Positions 1-9,995 of a stretch of DNA of 64,000 nt are shown piece after piece (the first letter of the stretch is position 1; each line of letters starts with the position of its first letter). Position numbers and translations under genes: made by a program. The DNA comes from Corynebacterium aurimucosum ATCC 700975 (GTDB taxonomy: Bacteria > Actinomycetota > Actinomycetes > Mycobacteriales > Mycobacteriaceae). Below the pieces are notes generated by a model, which saw only the letters and a list, made by a program, of their open reading frames with translations, did no database searches and was not told the DNA's origin. The DNA lies in contig NC_012590.1 in the NCBI RefSeq assembly GCF_000022905.1, positions 186,001-250,000 of the forward strand, given 5' to 3'.

Positions 1-462
1 GAAGTCTGCCGCATTTGCATCAATTCGCAGCGCGATGCTTCCACCATCTGCGTGGTGGAAGAGCCCAAGGACATTCAGGTTATCGAGCGCACCGGCGAAT
101 ATGACGGCCGCTATCACGTGCTCGGCGGCGCACTCGATCCGTTGGCGAACGTGGGCCCGAAGGATCTCAACATCTCGCAACTACTGCAGCGCCTCGGCGG
201 CGTGCTACCGGACCGAGAGCTGGCGGACTCCACCCCGGAGGAGCCGCTTTACGACGACTCCCCGGACATCACCGAGGTCATCCTCGCCACCGATCCCAAC
301 ACCGAGGGCGAGGCCACCGCAGCTTATCTTGTGCGTCTGCTACGAGACTTCCCGGGACTGAAAATCACGCGCCTAGCTTCCGGCATGCCGCTGGGCGGCG
401 ACCTTGAGTTCGTCGATGAGCTGACGCTTTCGCGTGCGTTGAGCGGCCGCCTAACGGTTTAA
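1..462 (+). CDS. recR: Recombination protein RecR, 3' part
   Basis: The frame is open from the first base and encodes about 153 C-terminal residues of RecR, which loads RecA at gaps together with RecF/RecO. The window begins inside the zinc finger ([12 protein letters not shown]). The Toprim domain follows, with [10 protein letters not shown], the [13 protein letters not shown] segment and [14 protein letters not shown]. The end matches the usual RecR end ([26 protein letters not shown]). The 5' end lies outside the window. In Corynebacterium recR sits beside the gatD-murT genes, as here. Confidence 0.96.
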   Translation, partial: EVCRICINSQRDASTICVVEEPKDIQVIERTGEYDGRYHVLGGALDPLANVGPKDLNISQLLQRLGGVLPDRELADSTPEEPLYDDSPDITEVILATDPNTEGEATAAYLVRLLRDFPGLKITRLASGMPLGGDLEFVDELTLSRALSGRLTV

Positions 463-530
463 ACCGGCGCTTCAGAAAATAGAGAATTAACCGTTGAACT
501 TTTTCGCCAGAGCTTCCATATCGGTAGGAC

Positions 531-809
531 TCATGGGGATTTCGGGTTTGGAAAACAACTGCGGTAGCTGCCAAGATGATTCGCATAAACGTCCCGACCT
601 GTTCCTGCGGCACGAATCTTGCTGTGGGGACTACTCGCATGGGCTAGTCGGTTTCCGAAATACTTGATTGCCCAGTCGAAATCCTTGAAATCTGGGTCAT
701 ATTTGTAGGCTGAAATCCTTCCAAGTAGGGCAAAGATCCAATCTGCGCACTGAACTGTTTGGTAAAGATGGCTTTCTACTTCGAGCCGACCCGTACGGTT
801 ACTTCGCAT
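531..809 (-). pseudogene. 3' remnant of a DUF3800 gene
   Basis: The minus strand encodes a fragment with YQTVQCADWIFALLGRI and DWAIKYFGNRL. These look like the C-terminal part of DUF3800 proteins (RNase H-like fold), whose QxADW motif also occurs as IQFADWVCALV in the intact gene at 31257-32177. The fragment has no N-terminal domain, and its 5' end runs into the reading frame of the plus-strand gene that follows. The breakpoint is therefore probably near 780-800. I infer a truncated, non-functional relic. The family assignment rests on motif memory. Confidence 0.55.
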
Positions 810-907
810 CCCTGTCAGCTAATGAACAACGCGCAATCATTGCTGCAGTTGAACGTGCCAGGGTCACTGACATCAATCCTCAGGTAGCGCCTTTTGCGAC
901 CGCCCAG

Positions 908-1318
908 TTGGACCCCTACCGGATATATATCCAGGGCCTTGAAATGCTGTCCTGCATCGCGCTGGTCGATGTAGTATCATGCGGCATCGCCAATCAGGCA
1001 GCCACAACCGCGAGTATGGAAGCGCAGAACCGGTTTCCTGGCGCCACATCACTCCACAATGGAAAGGGCGATGTTTTTCGGCACTGCTCGTGGAATGCCC
1101 TGATGACGATGAGAATCGGTGCAGATGCAGCTGAACGCATTGCTACTAACCACGAAACTGTCGCTCAGGGGCCAGCGGATGAGACCAGCATGGACCTGTA
1201 TAACAATGCCCAAGGTCGATTTCTTGGATTTGCTTTCGCAAGTAGTGGCGACGAAGCTTCTGCTCTGAACCAGTGCGCCCTCTGGGCTAGCATTGGACTG
1301 CTATCTCCACTTTCCTAG
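908..1318 (+). CDS. DUF6973-like protein, probably 5'-truncated
   Basis: The core carries HNGKGDVFRHCSWNALMT, then an HE pair (NHETVAQG) and MDLYNNAQGR. This pattern is typical of DUF6973-type domains found in secreted or toxin-like bacterial proteins; the function is not established. The first usable start is TTG 908, but the frame stays open back to 689 and looks coding from about 758 (FGKDGFLLRADPYGYFASLS). The true N-terminus was therefore probably lost at the junction with the DUF3800 remnant. A lipoprotein gene follows after 21 nt. The protein could be an orphan toxin module or a dead relic. Confidence 0.5.
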   Translation: MDPYRIYIQGLEMLSCIALVDVVSCGIANQAATTASMEAQNRFPGATSLHNGKGDVFRHCSWNALMTMRIGADAAERIATNHETVAQGPADETSMDLYNNAQGRFLGFAFASSGDEASALNQCALWASIGLLSPLS

Positions 1319-1339
1319 GATAGGCACGAGAAGGGGTTT

Positions 1340-1804
1340 ATGTTAATGAGACGCATGATGGCGCGGATAGGGTTCACTAGTATTGTCTCCCTATTACTCT
1401 CCTCTTGTAGTTTTGATGACCCATTGGCTTCTCATCTCGCGTCCCTAGGACGATCGGGACATGCAATGCCCGTTACTGAGTCCATCACACTGGAGGAACT
1501 CTACGGACCAGAGTGGACTGAGTTTTCGCTCGTGTGCCCATACACTCCGTATCAAACAGTCAAAGAAACACTTATGGCTGATGATCCCCCTGTTCCAGAA
1601 CACGGCTTCTCCGATCACGAAAACTTCCTCTTTCTTAGAGGAAAGGGCGACAGCGAACAATGGGTGAGGTTCTCTCGACAGGCTCTCGATCTGTGTTCTC
1701 CATCAAGTCCGTCTTCTTTAATCATGGAGTCAACGACAGTTGCTCTCACTTTTTCTCTGGATAATCCGGGTAGTGCTTGGATTCTAACCGACTTGAACAA
1801 GTAG
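1340..1804 (+). CDS. Small putative lipoprotein
   Basis: The product has 154 residues. A positively charged start (MLMRRMMARIG) and hydrophobic stretch lead to a lipobox-like LLSSC with Cys23, so it is probably exported and lipid-anchored. The mature part has two more cysteines (LVCPYTPYQTV and LDLCSPSS) that could form a disulfide. An AGAAGGGG-like ribosome binding site precedes ATG 1340. It follows the DUF6973-like gene closely, so the two may be a pair, for example toxin and surface immunity protein, but that is inference. I do not recognise the family. Confidence 0.65.
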   Translation: MLMRRMMARIGFTSIVSLLLSSCSFDDPLASHLASLGRSGHAMPVTESITLEELYGPEWTEFSLVCPYTPYQTVKETLMADDPPVPEHGFSDHENFLFLRGKGDSEQWVRFSRQALDLCSPSSPSSLIMESTTVALTFSLDNPGSAWILTDLNK

Positions 1805-2195
1805 TCATATGGGCTCGCTGCTCCTGGGCAGTATCGGGAACACTCAGATTGGGGTCAGCGTGCACGCCCAGGCGATCATCGTCGCGGCCTTGAACGAGCA
1901 GTAGGATCGTCTTGATGGTGGCCAGCAACGGAGCATCGTGAACGCTCTGGACGCGTCTACCGCTGCGACTGAAGAGGCCGAAAAGTGGGCGAGGGATCGC
2001 CTTCGCCCTGCCGAATAACCCCGGCTAATCCACCCGCGAGGTTGACAAACTATATAGGAACACCCCCTGGATACGCGAAAACTCGTGTTGTTCACACGAG
2101 CTTCGGAAGTGGAGCACCTTAGTGCGTCCGTTGCCTACGGTACCGTGTGCCGAAGGTTGTGGTCAATCGGTTCAGTTAGTTACTTCTATTGATAT
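1805..2195. other. Gene-poor scarred stretch
   Basis: There is no intact gene here. Two short plus-strand stretches read like coding relics in different frames. One ends at a TAG near 1907 (GSIGNTQIGVSVHAQAIIVA). The other ends at TAA 2016-2018 (NALDASTAATEEAEKWARDR). I cannot assign them. With the DUF3800 remnant they mark a region of gene decay between recR and gatD. Confidence 0.4.
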
Positions 2196-2975
2196 CTAGC
2201 GCTGCGAGCGCGGCGGCTCCGAGGCGTTAAAACGCTCGGTGCGCAGCTGGTTAATGGCAGGGATGTTCAAGGGCTCAAGCTCGCTGAGCGCGACTCCCAT
2301 GGCCTTGGCCAGCAGCAGATCCGCCAGCTGCGGGTTGCGCGCCAAGACGGGGCCGTGCATGTAGGTGGCGATAACGCTGCCCTGTACCGCGCCCTCGGCA
2401 CCGCGCTGGACGGCCCTGTCGGAGAGGTCCAGAATGGCGGCGGTATCCGCATTGCCGGTTCCGCGCGTGAGCGTTCCCAGCGGTTGGGCGGCAGGCCCCA
2501 GGATGGTTGCACCCATGTGGTTCTCAAAACCGGTGAGCGGCTCGGTGAGCTCAGCGGTGATTCCGGCCTTGGTCGGTTCCGTGGCTACCTCACCGATAGC
2601 GCGCTCGGTCATGGAGGCGGTGGTGGCGTCGATGAGCCCCACACCATCCACCACGCGGCCGGACGCACGGAAGGACTCGCCGAGTACCTGTAGGCCTGCA
2701 CAAATCGCCAGAATCGGGCGCTTCGCGGCCGCCGCGCGGGTCAGGCCGCCATCGGCGATGAGGTGCTCTGCGGCGAGAATCTGCGCGGTGTCCTCGCCGC
2801 CGCCAAGGGTGTAGACGTCGAGAGAATCCGGCACCGGCTCACCTAGCTTGATGGGCACGATCTCAGCCTCGTGGCCGCGCATGCGGGCGCGCTGGCGCAG
2901 GACCAGGGCGTTGCCGTCATCGCCGTAGGTACCCAGGATGTCAGGGAGGATGAGGCCAATCTGCAGGCTAGTCAT
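2196..2975 (-). CDS. gatD: Lipid II isoglutaminyl synthase, glutaminase subunit GatD
   Basis: The product is a 259-residue class I glutamine amidotransferase of the CobB/CobQ-like type. The nucleophile elbow is LAICAGLQVLG with Cys92, and the catalytic His is about 207 in YMHGPV. GatD releases ammonia from glutamine and passes it to MurT, which amidates the alpha-carboxyl of D-glutamate in the lipid II stem peptide. The start overlaps the end of murT by 8 bp, so the two are translationally coupled, as in other actinobacteria and firmicutes. The assignment is firm from motifs and neighbour. Confidence 0.95.
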   Translation of the reverse strand: MTSLQIGLILPDILGTYGDDGNALVLRQRARMRGHEAEIVPIKLGEPVPDSLDVYTLGGGEDTAQILAAEHLIADGGLTRAAAAKRPILAICAGLQVLGESFRASGRVVDGVGLIDATTASMTERAIGEVATEPTKAGITAELTEPLTGFENHMGATILGPAAQPLGTLTRGTGNADTAAILDLSDRAVQRGAEGAVQGSVIATYMHGPVLARNPQLADLLLAKAMGVALSELEPLNIPAINQLRTERFNASEPPRSQR

Positions 2976-4257
2976 TCGAGTGCTCCTTTGCTGCTGCGGC
3001 GGTGAGGGCCTTCTTCAGATCACGGAAGGCGGTGTAGTTGGCCAAGACCTCGATGCGGCCCTCCGGGCAGGATTGAATAGCGGCGAGTGGGTCTGCGATG
3101 AGCTCGTGCGAGATATCCGCATAGACCAAACGCACTGCGAGGTCGGTGCCGCGCTCACCCGCTGCCTTGACGGGAATACCTTCGAAGTCCTCAAAGCGAA
3201 CGTCCCATAGCCAGGACATATCAATACCGTCGGCGACGTGGCCATTGGCGGCGATGACCAAGCCATCTGCCTCTCGGTCCACCATGGACAGCGCTTCTTG
3301 CCAGCCGGCCGGGTTCTTGGCCAGGAGGAGACGAATCGTGCGCTTGCCCAGCGTGATGGTGGAGTAGCGTCCGGCCACATCATCGACGCCTTCCGCAGCG
3401 GCAATGGCCTTGTGGCGGTCCACGCCGAAAGCTTCGACCGCGGCGGCGACGGCTTGGGCAGCATTGCCGCGGTTCGCGCGGCCTGGGAGGGAAAGGCGCA
3501 GCTTATCGACGCCCTCCGGGCTCACCAGCCCGTCCTCCGTCACTGCCCAGGTGGGGGTGGGGCGGCGGAATGCGCGGCCGTCGGCAAGCGGCTTGACCGC
3601 GTGCCAGTCCTCGCCCTCGCGTACGATGTGGCCCCCAGTGCGCGGGCAAGTGACGGATTCACCCATCCAGCCGGCACCCGCGGAAACCCAAATGACATTC
3701 TTCGCGTCATAGGCCACGGAGGTCATGAGGACGTCATCGCAGTTGGCGATGACGAGCATGTCCGGGTGGGCCTCGACGGCGCCGCGCAAGGCGCGCTCAA
3801 TCTTGTTGATCTCACCCACGCGGTCCAGCTGATCGCGGGAAAGGTTCAGCAGCACCAGCGCGGTGGGGTTGAGATTATCCGCGACGTGGGGAACGTGAAG
3901 CTCGTCTACCTCAAGGACTAGATGGCTCGCATCTTTGCCGGCCAAGAGCGCGGAGATGATTCCCGCATCCATGTTGTCGCCACCATCGTTGGTGGCCACG
4001 GTGTGTTCGGCGCGCACTGCGGCGGCCAGCATGCGCGTGGTCGTGGACTTGCCGTTGGTTCCGGTGACCAGGATAGCCGGGCGCTGATTGGCCAAGTTCT
4101 GCATGATGGTGGGGTCGATGGCATTGGCGATGAGTCCGCCAATCATGCCGCCCGCGCCGCGGCCCGTGGCGCGCGAGGCGGTGGTGGCCAGCGCCGCAGC
4201 GGTGGTAGCGACCGCAGTGCGCGCGGAAGAAAACGCGCTTCGGAAGTTAAAATTCAT
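2968..4257 (-). CDS. murT: Lipid II isoglutaminyl synthase, Mur ligase subunit MurT
   Basis: The product is a 429-residue Mur-ligase-like enzyme. The ATP loop is VTGTNGKSTTTR (residues 64-75), the central domain has VLEVDELHVP and LVLLNLSRDQLDR, and the C-terminal MurT (DUF1727) domain contains MSWLWDVRFE. It activates the D-Glu carboxyl of lipid II with ATP and uses ammonia from GatD. The zinc-ribbon insert known from pneumococcal MurT seems degenerate: only one Cys is left in the segment VTCPRTGGHIVREGEDW. The gene precedes and overlaps gatD. Confidence 0.94.
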   Translation of the reverse strand: MNFNFRSAFSSARTAVATTAAALATTASRATGRGAGGMIGGLIANAIDPTIMQNLANQRPAILVTGTNGKSTTTRMLAAAVRAEHTVATNDGGDNMDAGIISALLAGKDASHLVLEVDELHVPHVADNLNPTALVLLNLSRDQLDRVGEINKIERALRGAVEAHPDMLVIANCDDVLMTSVAYDAKNVIWVSAGAGWMGESVTCPRTGGHIVREGEDWHAVKPLADGRAFRRPTPTWAVTEDGLVSPEGVDKLRLSLPGRANRGNAAQAVAAAVEAFGVDRHKAIAAAEGVDDVAGRYSTITLGKRTIRLLLAKNPAGWQEALSMVDREADGLVIAANGHVADGIDMSWLWDVRFEDFEGIPVKAAGERGTDLAVRLVYADISHELIADPLAAIQSCPEGRIEVLANYTAFRDLKKALTAAAAKEHSND

Positions 4258-4281
4258 GTTCCCCAGAGTAGTCGGGGGACC

Positions 4282-5832
4282 TTAGCTATCGGTGTTGTGT
4301 GAGCGGTTGTGTCCCGAGTTTTGCTGCTTCTGGTGGTTGCCACTACCGCGGCGGCCACGTCCACCGCGCCGGCGACGGCGGCGACCTTTATTGCCGCCCC
4401 TGTTCCGGTTGTTCGAGTCGGAGTCCGACTGGGCGCGCTTGTCACTCGCAGATCCGTCGGACGAAGAGCCCTGGTGCTTCTTCTGCGCGTGTTCCTGCTT
4501 GGCAGAGTGCTGAGTACCGGAGGACTTGCGGCGCGAGCGGCGGCGGTTCTTGTTCGTGGAACGATTGCGGTTGGATTGTCCGCTGCTGTGGCGTCCGCCC
4601 GAGTTACCCGTTGACTTAGACCCGGATTCTTCCTCTGGCTCCGTGGGTTCCTCGATGCGCTCGAGAGCGGCAAGGAAGGCAACGTCGGACATCAGGGGGA
4701 TGTCCTTGCGGTGAGCGTGCATGGGCTTGCCCACGAGGTTGGTGGTGATGTTGCAGACCACCAGGGACGTTTCTCGGGTGAGCTTTTCCGAGTAGTTGAG
4801 CTCCTCGCGGGCTAGGGCGGCGATGATGGTATCGGGGTCCTCGGTGATTTCCGGGGCTACAACGATCTCCATGCCGCGGATGAGCTCCTTGCCGGGCACA
4901 TACGCGCCAGGGTTGTGGTGCTGGCGGGGCGCTTCAGCAGCGTCGACGCGGACGTGGGAACGCTGCAGCCCAAAACGGTCCGCTCGCAGATCATCCGGTG
5001 CTGCACTGCTCAGTGGGCCTGAAGCTTGCGCGCGATAAAGATCCACAAGCAGGCGGGTTGCTTCGCGGGAGGTCTCCTTCTCCGGCTTCTGCGCACGTTC
5101 GACGCTGGCCGTGGGGTCAGGCGCTGGAAGGCCGGTATCGCGAGCAACTGTTGCCAGACGAATATCGGTGCCCCACACGCTTTGGCGACGAGCCGTGGCG
5201 AGGGTATCCACGATCGCCACTGGGGTGGGAACGTGTCCCACCTTGAATCGGCGGCGCCGGCCTTTGCCGCGGTTGCGATTGCGCGCGCGGTTTTGGCGGG
5301 CGGCGGCGGTCATTGCGCGGCGTGCCTCTGAGACGATGAAACCCCAGGTGTAGGGGGCGTCGTGGACGATGAGCGTGCGGCCATCGATGAGCCGGTCCAG
5401 TGGTTTGAGGAGCATGGAAAAGGACTGTCCTGCCTGGACTTCCTCAGCACTGAGACCGTGCAGGTGTTTAGGGCCTGGGTCCTCGCCCGGATTGATGACG
5501 GCGTGGAACTCTTGGCCGATTTCGCCTTCGGCGTTGAGGGTTAGCGCATCCACAGTGAGCAGTCTGCCGGTGGAAGGGTGGATGCCGGTGGTTTGGATGG
5601 TCAGCGCCACGAAGGGGAAAGCTGCGAGGGCTTCCTCGCGGGCGGTGGCCTTGTCCTTGTTGTCGTCCTTGTGCGGCTGGGCCGTTTGTTGCTCATTCCC
5701 GGTCTGTTTTTGGGCAGCCTGGTGCGGGCGTGGTCCCGGCTTCGGGGCGTTGGTGTTCGGTGACGCCGCGGCCGGCGTCCCTGCTGCGCTAGGTTGCGTT
5801 GCAGGCTTGGAGGGGCCGGGTGTCGTAGTCAT
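4282..5832 (-). CDS. DnaQ-fold/BRCT protein lacking exonuclease acids
   Basis: The product has 516 residues. After a Pro/Gln-rich N-terminus, residues 73-170 have the DnaQ-type exonuclease fold. Exo I reads FVALTIQTTG, where active enzymes have D-x-E, and Exo II reads VHDAPYTWGF, where an Asp is expected at the Thr. The acids that bind the two metal ions are therefore apparently missing. A BRCT-like domain follows at about 305-375 (GMEIVVAPEITED to MSDVAFLAALERI). The tail from 380 is rich in Ser, Arg, Lys and Asn. It occupies the place of the gene annotated in C. glutamicum as a Pol III epsilon-like protein. It may be a DNA-binding or scaffold protein rather than a nuclease. Confidence 0.8.
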   Translation of the reverse strand: MTTTPGPSKPATQPSAAGTPAAASPNTNAPKPGPRPHQAAQKQTGNEQQTAQPHKDDNKDKATAREEALAAFPFVALTIQTTGIHPSTGRLLTVDALTLNAEGEIGQEFHAVINPGEDPGPKHLHGLSAEEVQAGQSFSMLLKPLDRLIDGRTLIVHDAPYTWGFIVSEARRAMTAAARQNRARNRNRGKGRRRRFKVGHVPTPVAIVDTLATARRQSVWGTDIRLATVARDTGLPAPDPTASVERAQKPEKETSREATRLLVDLYRAQASGPLSSAAPDDLRADRFGLQRSHVRVDAAEAPRQHHNPGAYVPGKELIRGMEIVVAPEITEDPDTIIAALAREELNYSEKLTRETSLVVCNITTNLVGKPMHAHRKDIPLMSDVAFLAALERIEEPTEPEEESGSKSTGNSGGRHSSGQSNRNRSTNKNRRRSRRKSSGTQHSAKQEHAQKKHQGSSSDGSASDKRAQSDSDSNNRNRGGNKGRRRRRRGGRGRRGSGNHQKQQNSGHNRSHNTDS

Positions 5833-5931
5833 TGTTCACAGTTTAGTCCCCAACTGCTAGGAAGCTGGAAAGGGCACACGTGACGTAGGCGTCAACCATC
5901 TAAATGGTGGAGAGGCGAGCTGTGCCGTGGG

Positions 5932-7587
5932 CTAACCGAATTCGATGACGGTGACATCGCCGTCGTGGTCTGGTACGAGTTCTTGAGGTGGCTGTACGGT
6001 TCGCGTCGCAGTCGGCCTAGCGGTCACAGTCACAGGGGCCTGGCCGCCTTCGTCCGAACGATCCTGGTTCGCTGGAGGGGCGGTGGTCGGTGGCGTGTGT
6101 GGAGTAGGTTGAGCTGAGGTATCGGGTGCCGACGTCGCTGGAATTGGCGTCGAGGCGGGCGCAGTCCGAGGCGCGCTATAAGGTGCCCGGCTAGGTTGCG
6201 TCGCCTGCGGGGCTGGCGTCGGGCTCGGCGTGCCCGCGTCAGCGGTGGGGCTATTGCCGTGAAGATGCGGCGTGCGTGCTGCAGGCTCTCCCGGGAGTGC
6301 TGGTTCGGACAGATCCGTTGGTTCGGGCAGTTCCGTTGGTTCAGACAGCTTCGTTGTCACTGTTGTTTCTGCCGCGGTTGGAAAAGCGGAGTGATCGAGC
6401 GTGCGTGAGGTAGCTTCGACGTCCTGGCTTTCGGAGCGGCGAGCGCCTGGGAGCGTACCTTTGGCTGCCTCCGCTGTAGCGGAACGTTCGCTGTTAGTTC
6501 TTATATCTCTATCCGGCTTGGCAGCGTGCAGCGAGGTGCCGTTCTCCGTCATGGCTGAGTCGGTGACATGATCATGGCTGGGGCGTGGTGTGCCCGGCAA
6601 AAATGCAACGCCCGCGGTGCCACCGACTACGACAGCAGCACCTGCTGCGCAGGCAAGCTTAAAACCGGTACTGGCCGCAGCTAATTGTGTTCCAGCCGTA
6701 GCGCTAGCCGCAGCGGAATTCAGGGAGAGAACTTGCGCGCCTTGCGAAGCAGTGGAAGTTGCAGTGTGCGCTACGGCAGTAGCATGGGTGCCTCCGAGTG
6801 GCGAGATTGCTGCATGTGCCTTACCGGCGTTCGCGACCGTCGCCGCAGCCGCCCCCGCCGCGGCCGCGATGACACTTGCGGTTCCCTCGGCGAGAGAAGT
6901 GTCTGGCGTTCCTTCTTCGGCGTAGATCGTGAGAGTTGGGGAATCGGGATCCGGTGTGAAGTAGGCGCGGGCAACTGCGATGAGACCCTCATGTTTGAAA
7001 CCCGCGATAGTAGTGCTCAACCGTGTGGCCTGATTGTGCGGAATGGTGGCAACAAGCTCATCGTCCACGTGAATCTCGATAGCGCGGCGGAAGAAGCGCC
7101 GGCTATTCGACAAACGCACGAGGAGTTGGGCGGGGTGCTCCGGCAGGGAATGGGATGAGCTTGCAAACTCAGTGATGTGCAGCGAGTGATCCCCGCTGAG
7201 TAAGCCCCAGCGTTGTGCTGGAGGGACATTCTGGGGGACGCAGAGACCTGGTTCGGGGAGCAGCACCTCGAACGAAGGGATTCCGTCTGTCTCCGCATCT
7301 TCACGGAGAAGGATTTCTGCGGTAGCTTGCGGAGTTAATCCAGCGCCAATGATCGGATCCAGCTCTGCGTAGTCGGCGGATTGGGAGGCGGGAATGATAC
7401 CGACGATGTCCTCTTCATATCGGACACGGAAGCCGGATTTTGAGTGCCCGCACAGAGTGACAGGGAGAAGGTTGTCCTCTGCTGAAGACAGTAGCTGCAA
7501 AAACACCTCTGGGTTGACAGTGCCAACCGTAAGGCGGCGGGGCTCACCAAAACCACAGTGGGGGACAACGTAGTTAGTGACCGTCAT
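5932..7587 (-). CDS. Membrane-anchored protein with Thr/Pro-rich tail
   Basis: I do not recognise a named family. The product has 551 residues. The N-terminal 230 residues seem to hold two related domains (compare FRVRYEEDIVGIIPASQSA with RAIEIHVDDELVATIPHNQA). Then come an Ala-rich linker, one hydrophobic segment at about 309-331, and a long Pro/Thr/Ser-rich tail ending in VTVIEFG. A cytosolic N-terminus and an exported tail are likely. I chose ATG 7587 because AAGGCG lies 7 nt upstream; a GTG at 7602 is the alternative. It lies between the DnaQ-like gene and leuA, on the same strand. Confidence 0.75.
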   Translation of the reverse strand: MTVTNYVVPHCGFGEPRRLTVGTVNPEVFLQLLSSAEDNLLPVTLCGHSKSGFRVRYEEDIVGIIPASQSADYAELDPIIGAGLTPQATAEILLREDAETDGIPSFEVLLPEPGLCVPQNVPPAQRWGLLSGDHSLHITEFASSSHSLPEHPAQLLVRLSNSRRFFRRAIEIHVDDELVATIPHNQATRLSTTIAGFKHEGLIAVARAYFTPDPDSPTLTIYAEEGTPDTSLAEGTASVIAAAAGAAAATVANAGKAHAAISPLGGTHATAVAHTATSTASQGAQVLSLNSAAASATAGTQLAAASTGFKLACAAGAAVVVGGTAGVAFLPGTPRPSHDHVTDSAMTENGTSLHAAKPDRDIRTNSERSATAEAAKGTLPGARRSESQDVEATSRTLDHSAFPTAAETTVTTKLSEPTELPEPTDLSEPALPGEPAARTPHLHGNSPTADAGTPSPTPAPQATQPSRAPYSAPRTAPASTPIPATSAPDTSAQPTPHTPPTTAPPANQDRSDEGGQAPVTVTARPTATRTVQPPQELVPDHDGDVTVIEFG

Positions 7588-7894
7588 ATTTTTCGCCTTC
7601 ACTGCTCAAACCGCGACACATGCGCGCGGTGGTCAACCGAGCGTAGGAGGGAATACCATAGTGCAAACTAAAATCCTCTAAGGCACACGGGGGTTAGAAT
7701 TCATTGCGTTAGTGTCGTGTCCATACATTATATAACCTGCCATGCTGGCCTACAACAGCGCATTCTCATCACGGAGTTGCAGGCTAGCGGCGTTGGCAGA
7801 AATACTCCGCTCCAGGATGTCTATCCAAAGTCGCTTGCGGAGGGGAACAAGGTAGCCGAAGGGCTGAGCTTCTTCTGCTTGCTTGGTGGCGGAT

Positions 7895-9872
<1,978 letters not shown>

Positions 9873-9920
9873 CTAAATCCCGCCGCGGCTACTAAGGAGA
9901 AGAGTGTGCCGCAAAGTCAT
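9873..9920 (-). CDS. leuA leader peptide
   Basis: A 15-codon ORF encodes MTLRHTLLLSSRGGI, with three consecutive leucine codons (four Leu in all), and ends 163 nt before leuA. This is the pattern of a leucine attenuator peptide: scarce Leu-tRNA stalls the ribosome on the Leu run and changes the fold of the downstream mRNA. The ATG lies 7 nt after a TATTGT -10 hexamer, so the leader is probably translated from a leaderless transcript. Leader peptides before actinobacterial leuA genes are known. The ORF is too short for ordinary gene callers. Confidence 0.8.
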   Translation of the reverse strand: MTLRHTLLLSSRGGI

Positions 9921-9927
9921 GTGAGCC

Positions 9928-9956
9928 ACAATACAACGCTTCTCATTGTGTGGCAA
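9928..9956 (-). promoter_or_regulatory. Promoter of the leuA leader transcript
   Basis: On the minus strand TTGCCA (9951-9956) and TATTGT (9928-9933) are separated by 17 nt, a good sigma-A type spacing. The -10 lies 7 nt before the leader ATG. Confidence 0.6.
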
Positions 9957-9995
9957 CTGATTTCACATATTGGGACGTGGTGGGGTGTGGATAGG

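Noticed and set aside
3238..3921. Long plus-strand frame inside murT
   Set aside because: It is a high-GC antisense shadow of a well-supported gene, with no ribosome binding site and composition typical of reversed codons.
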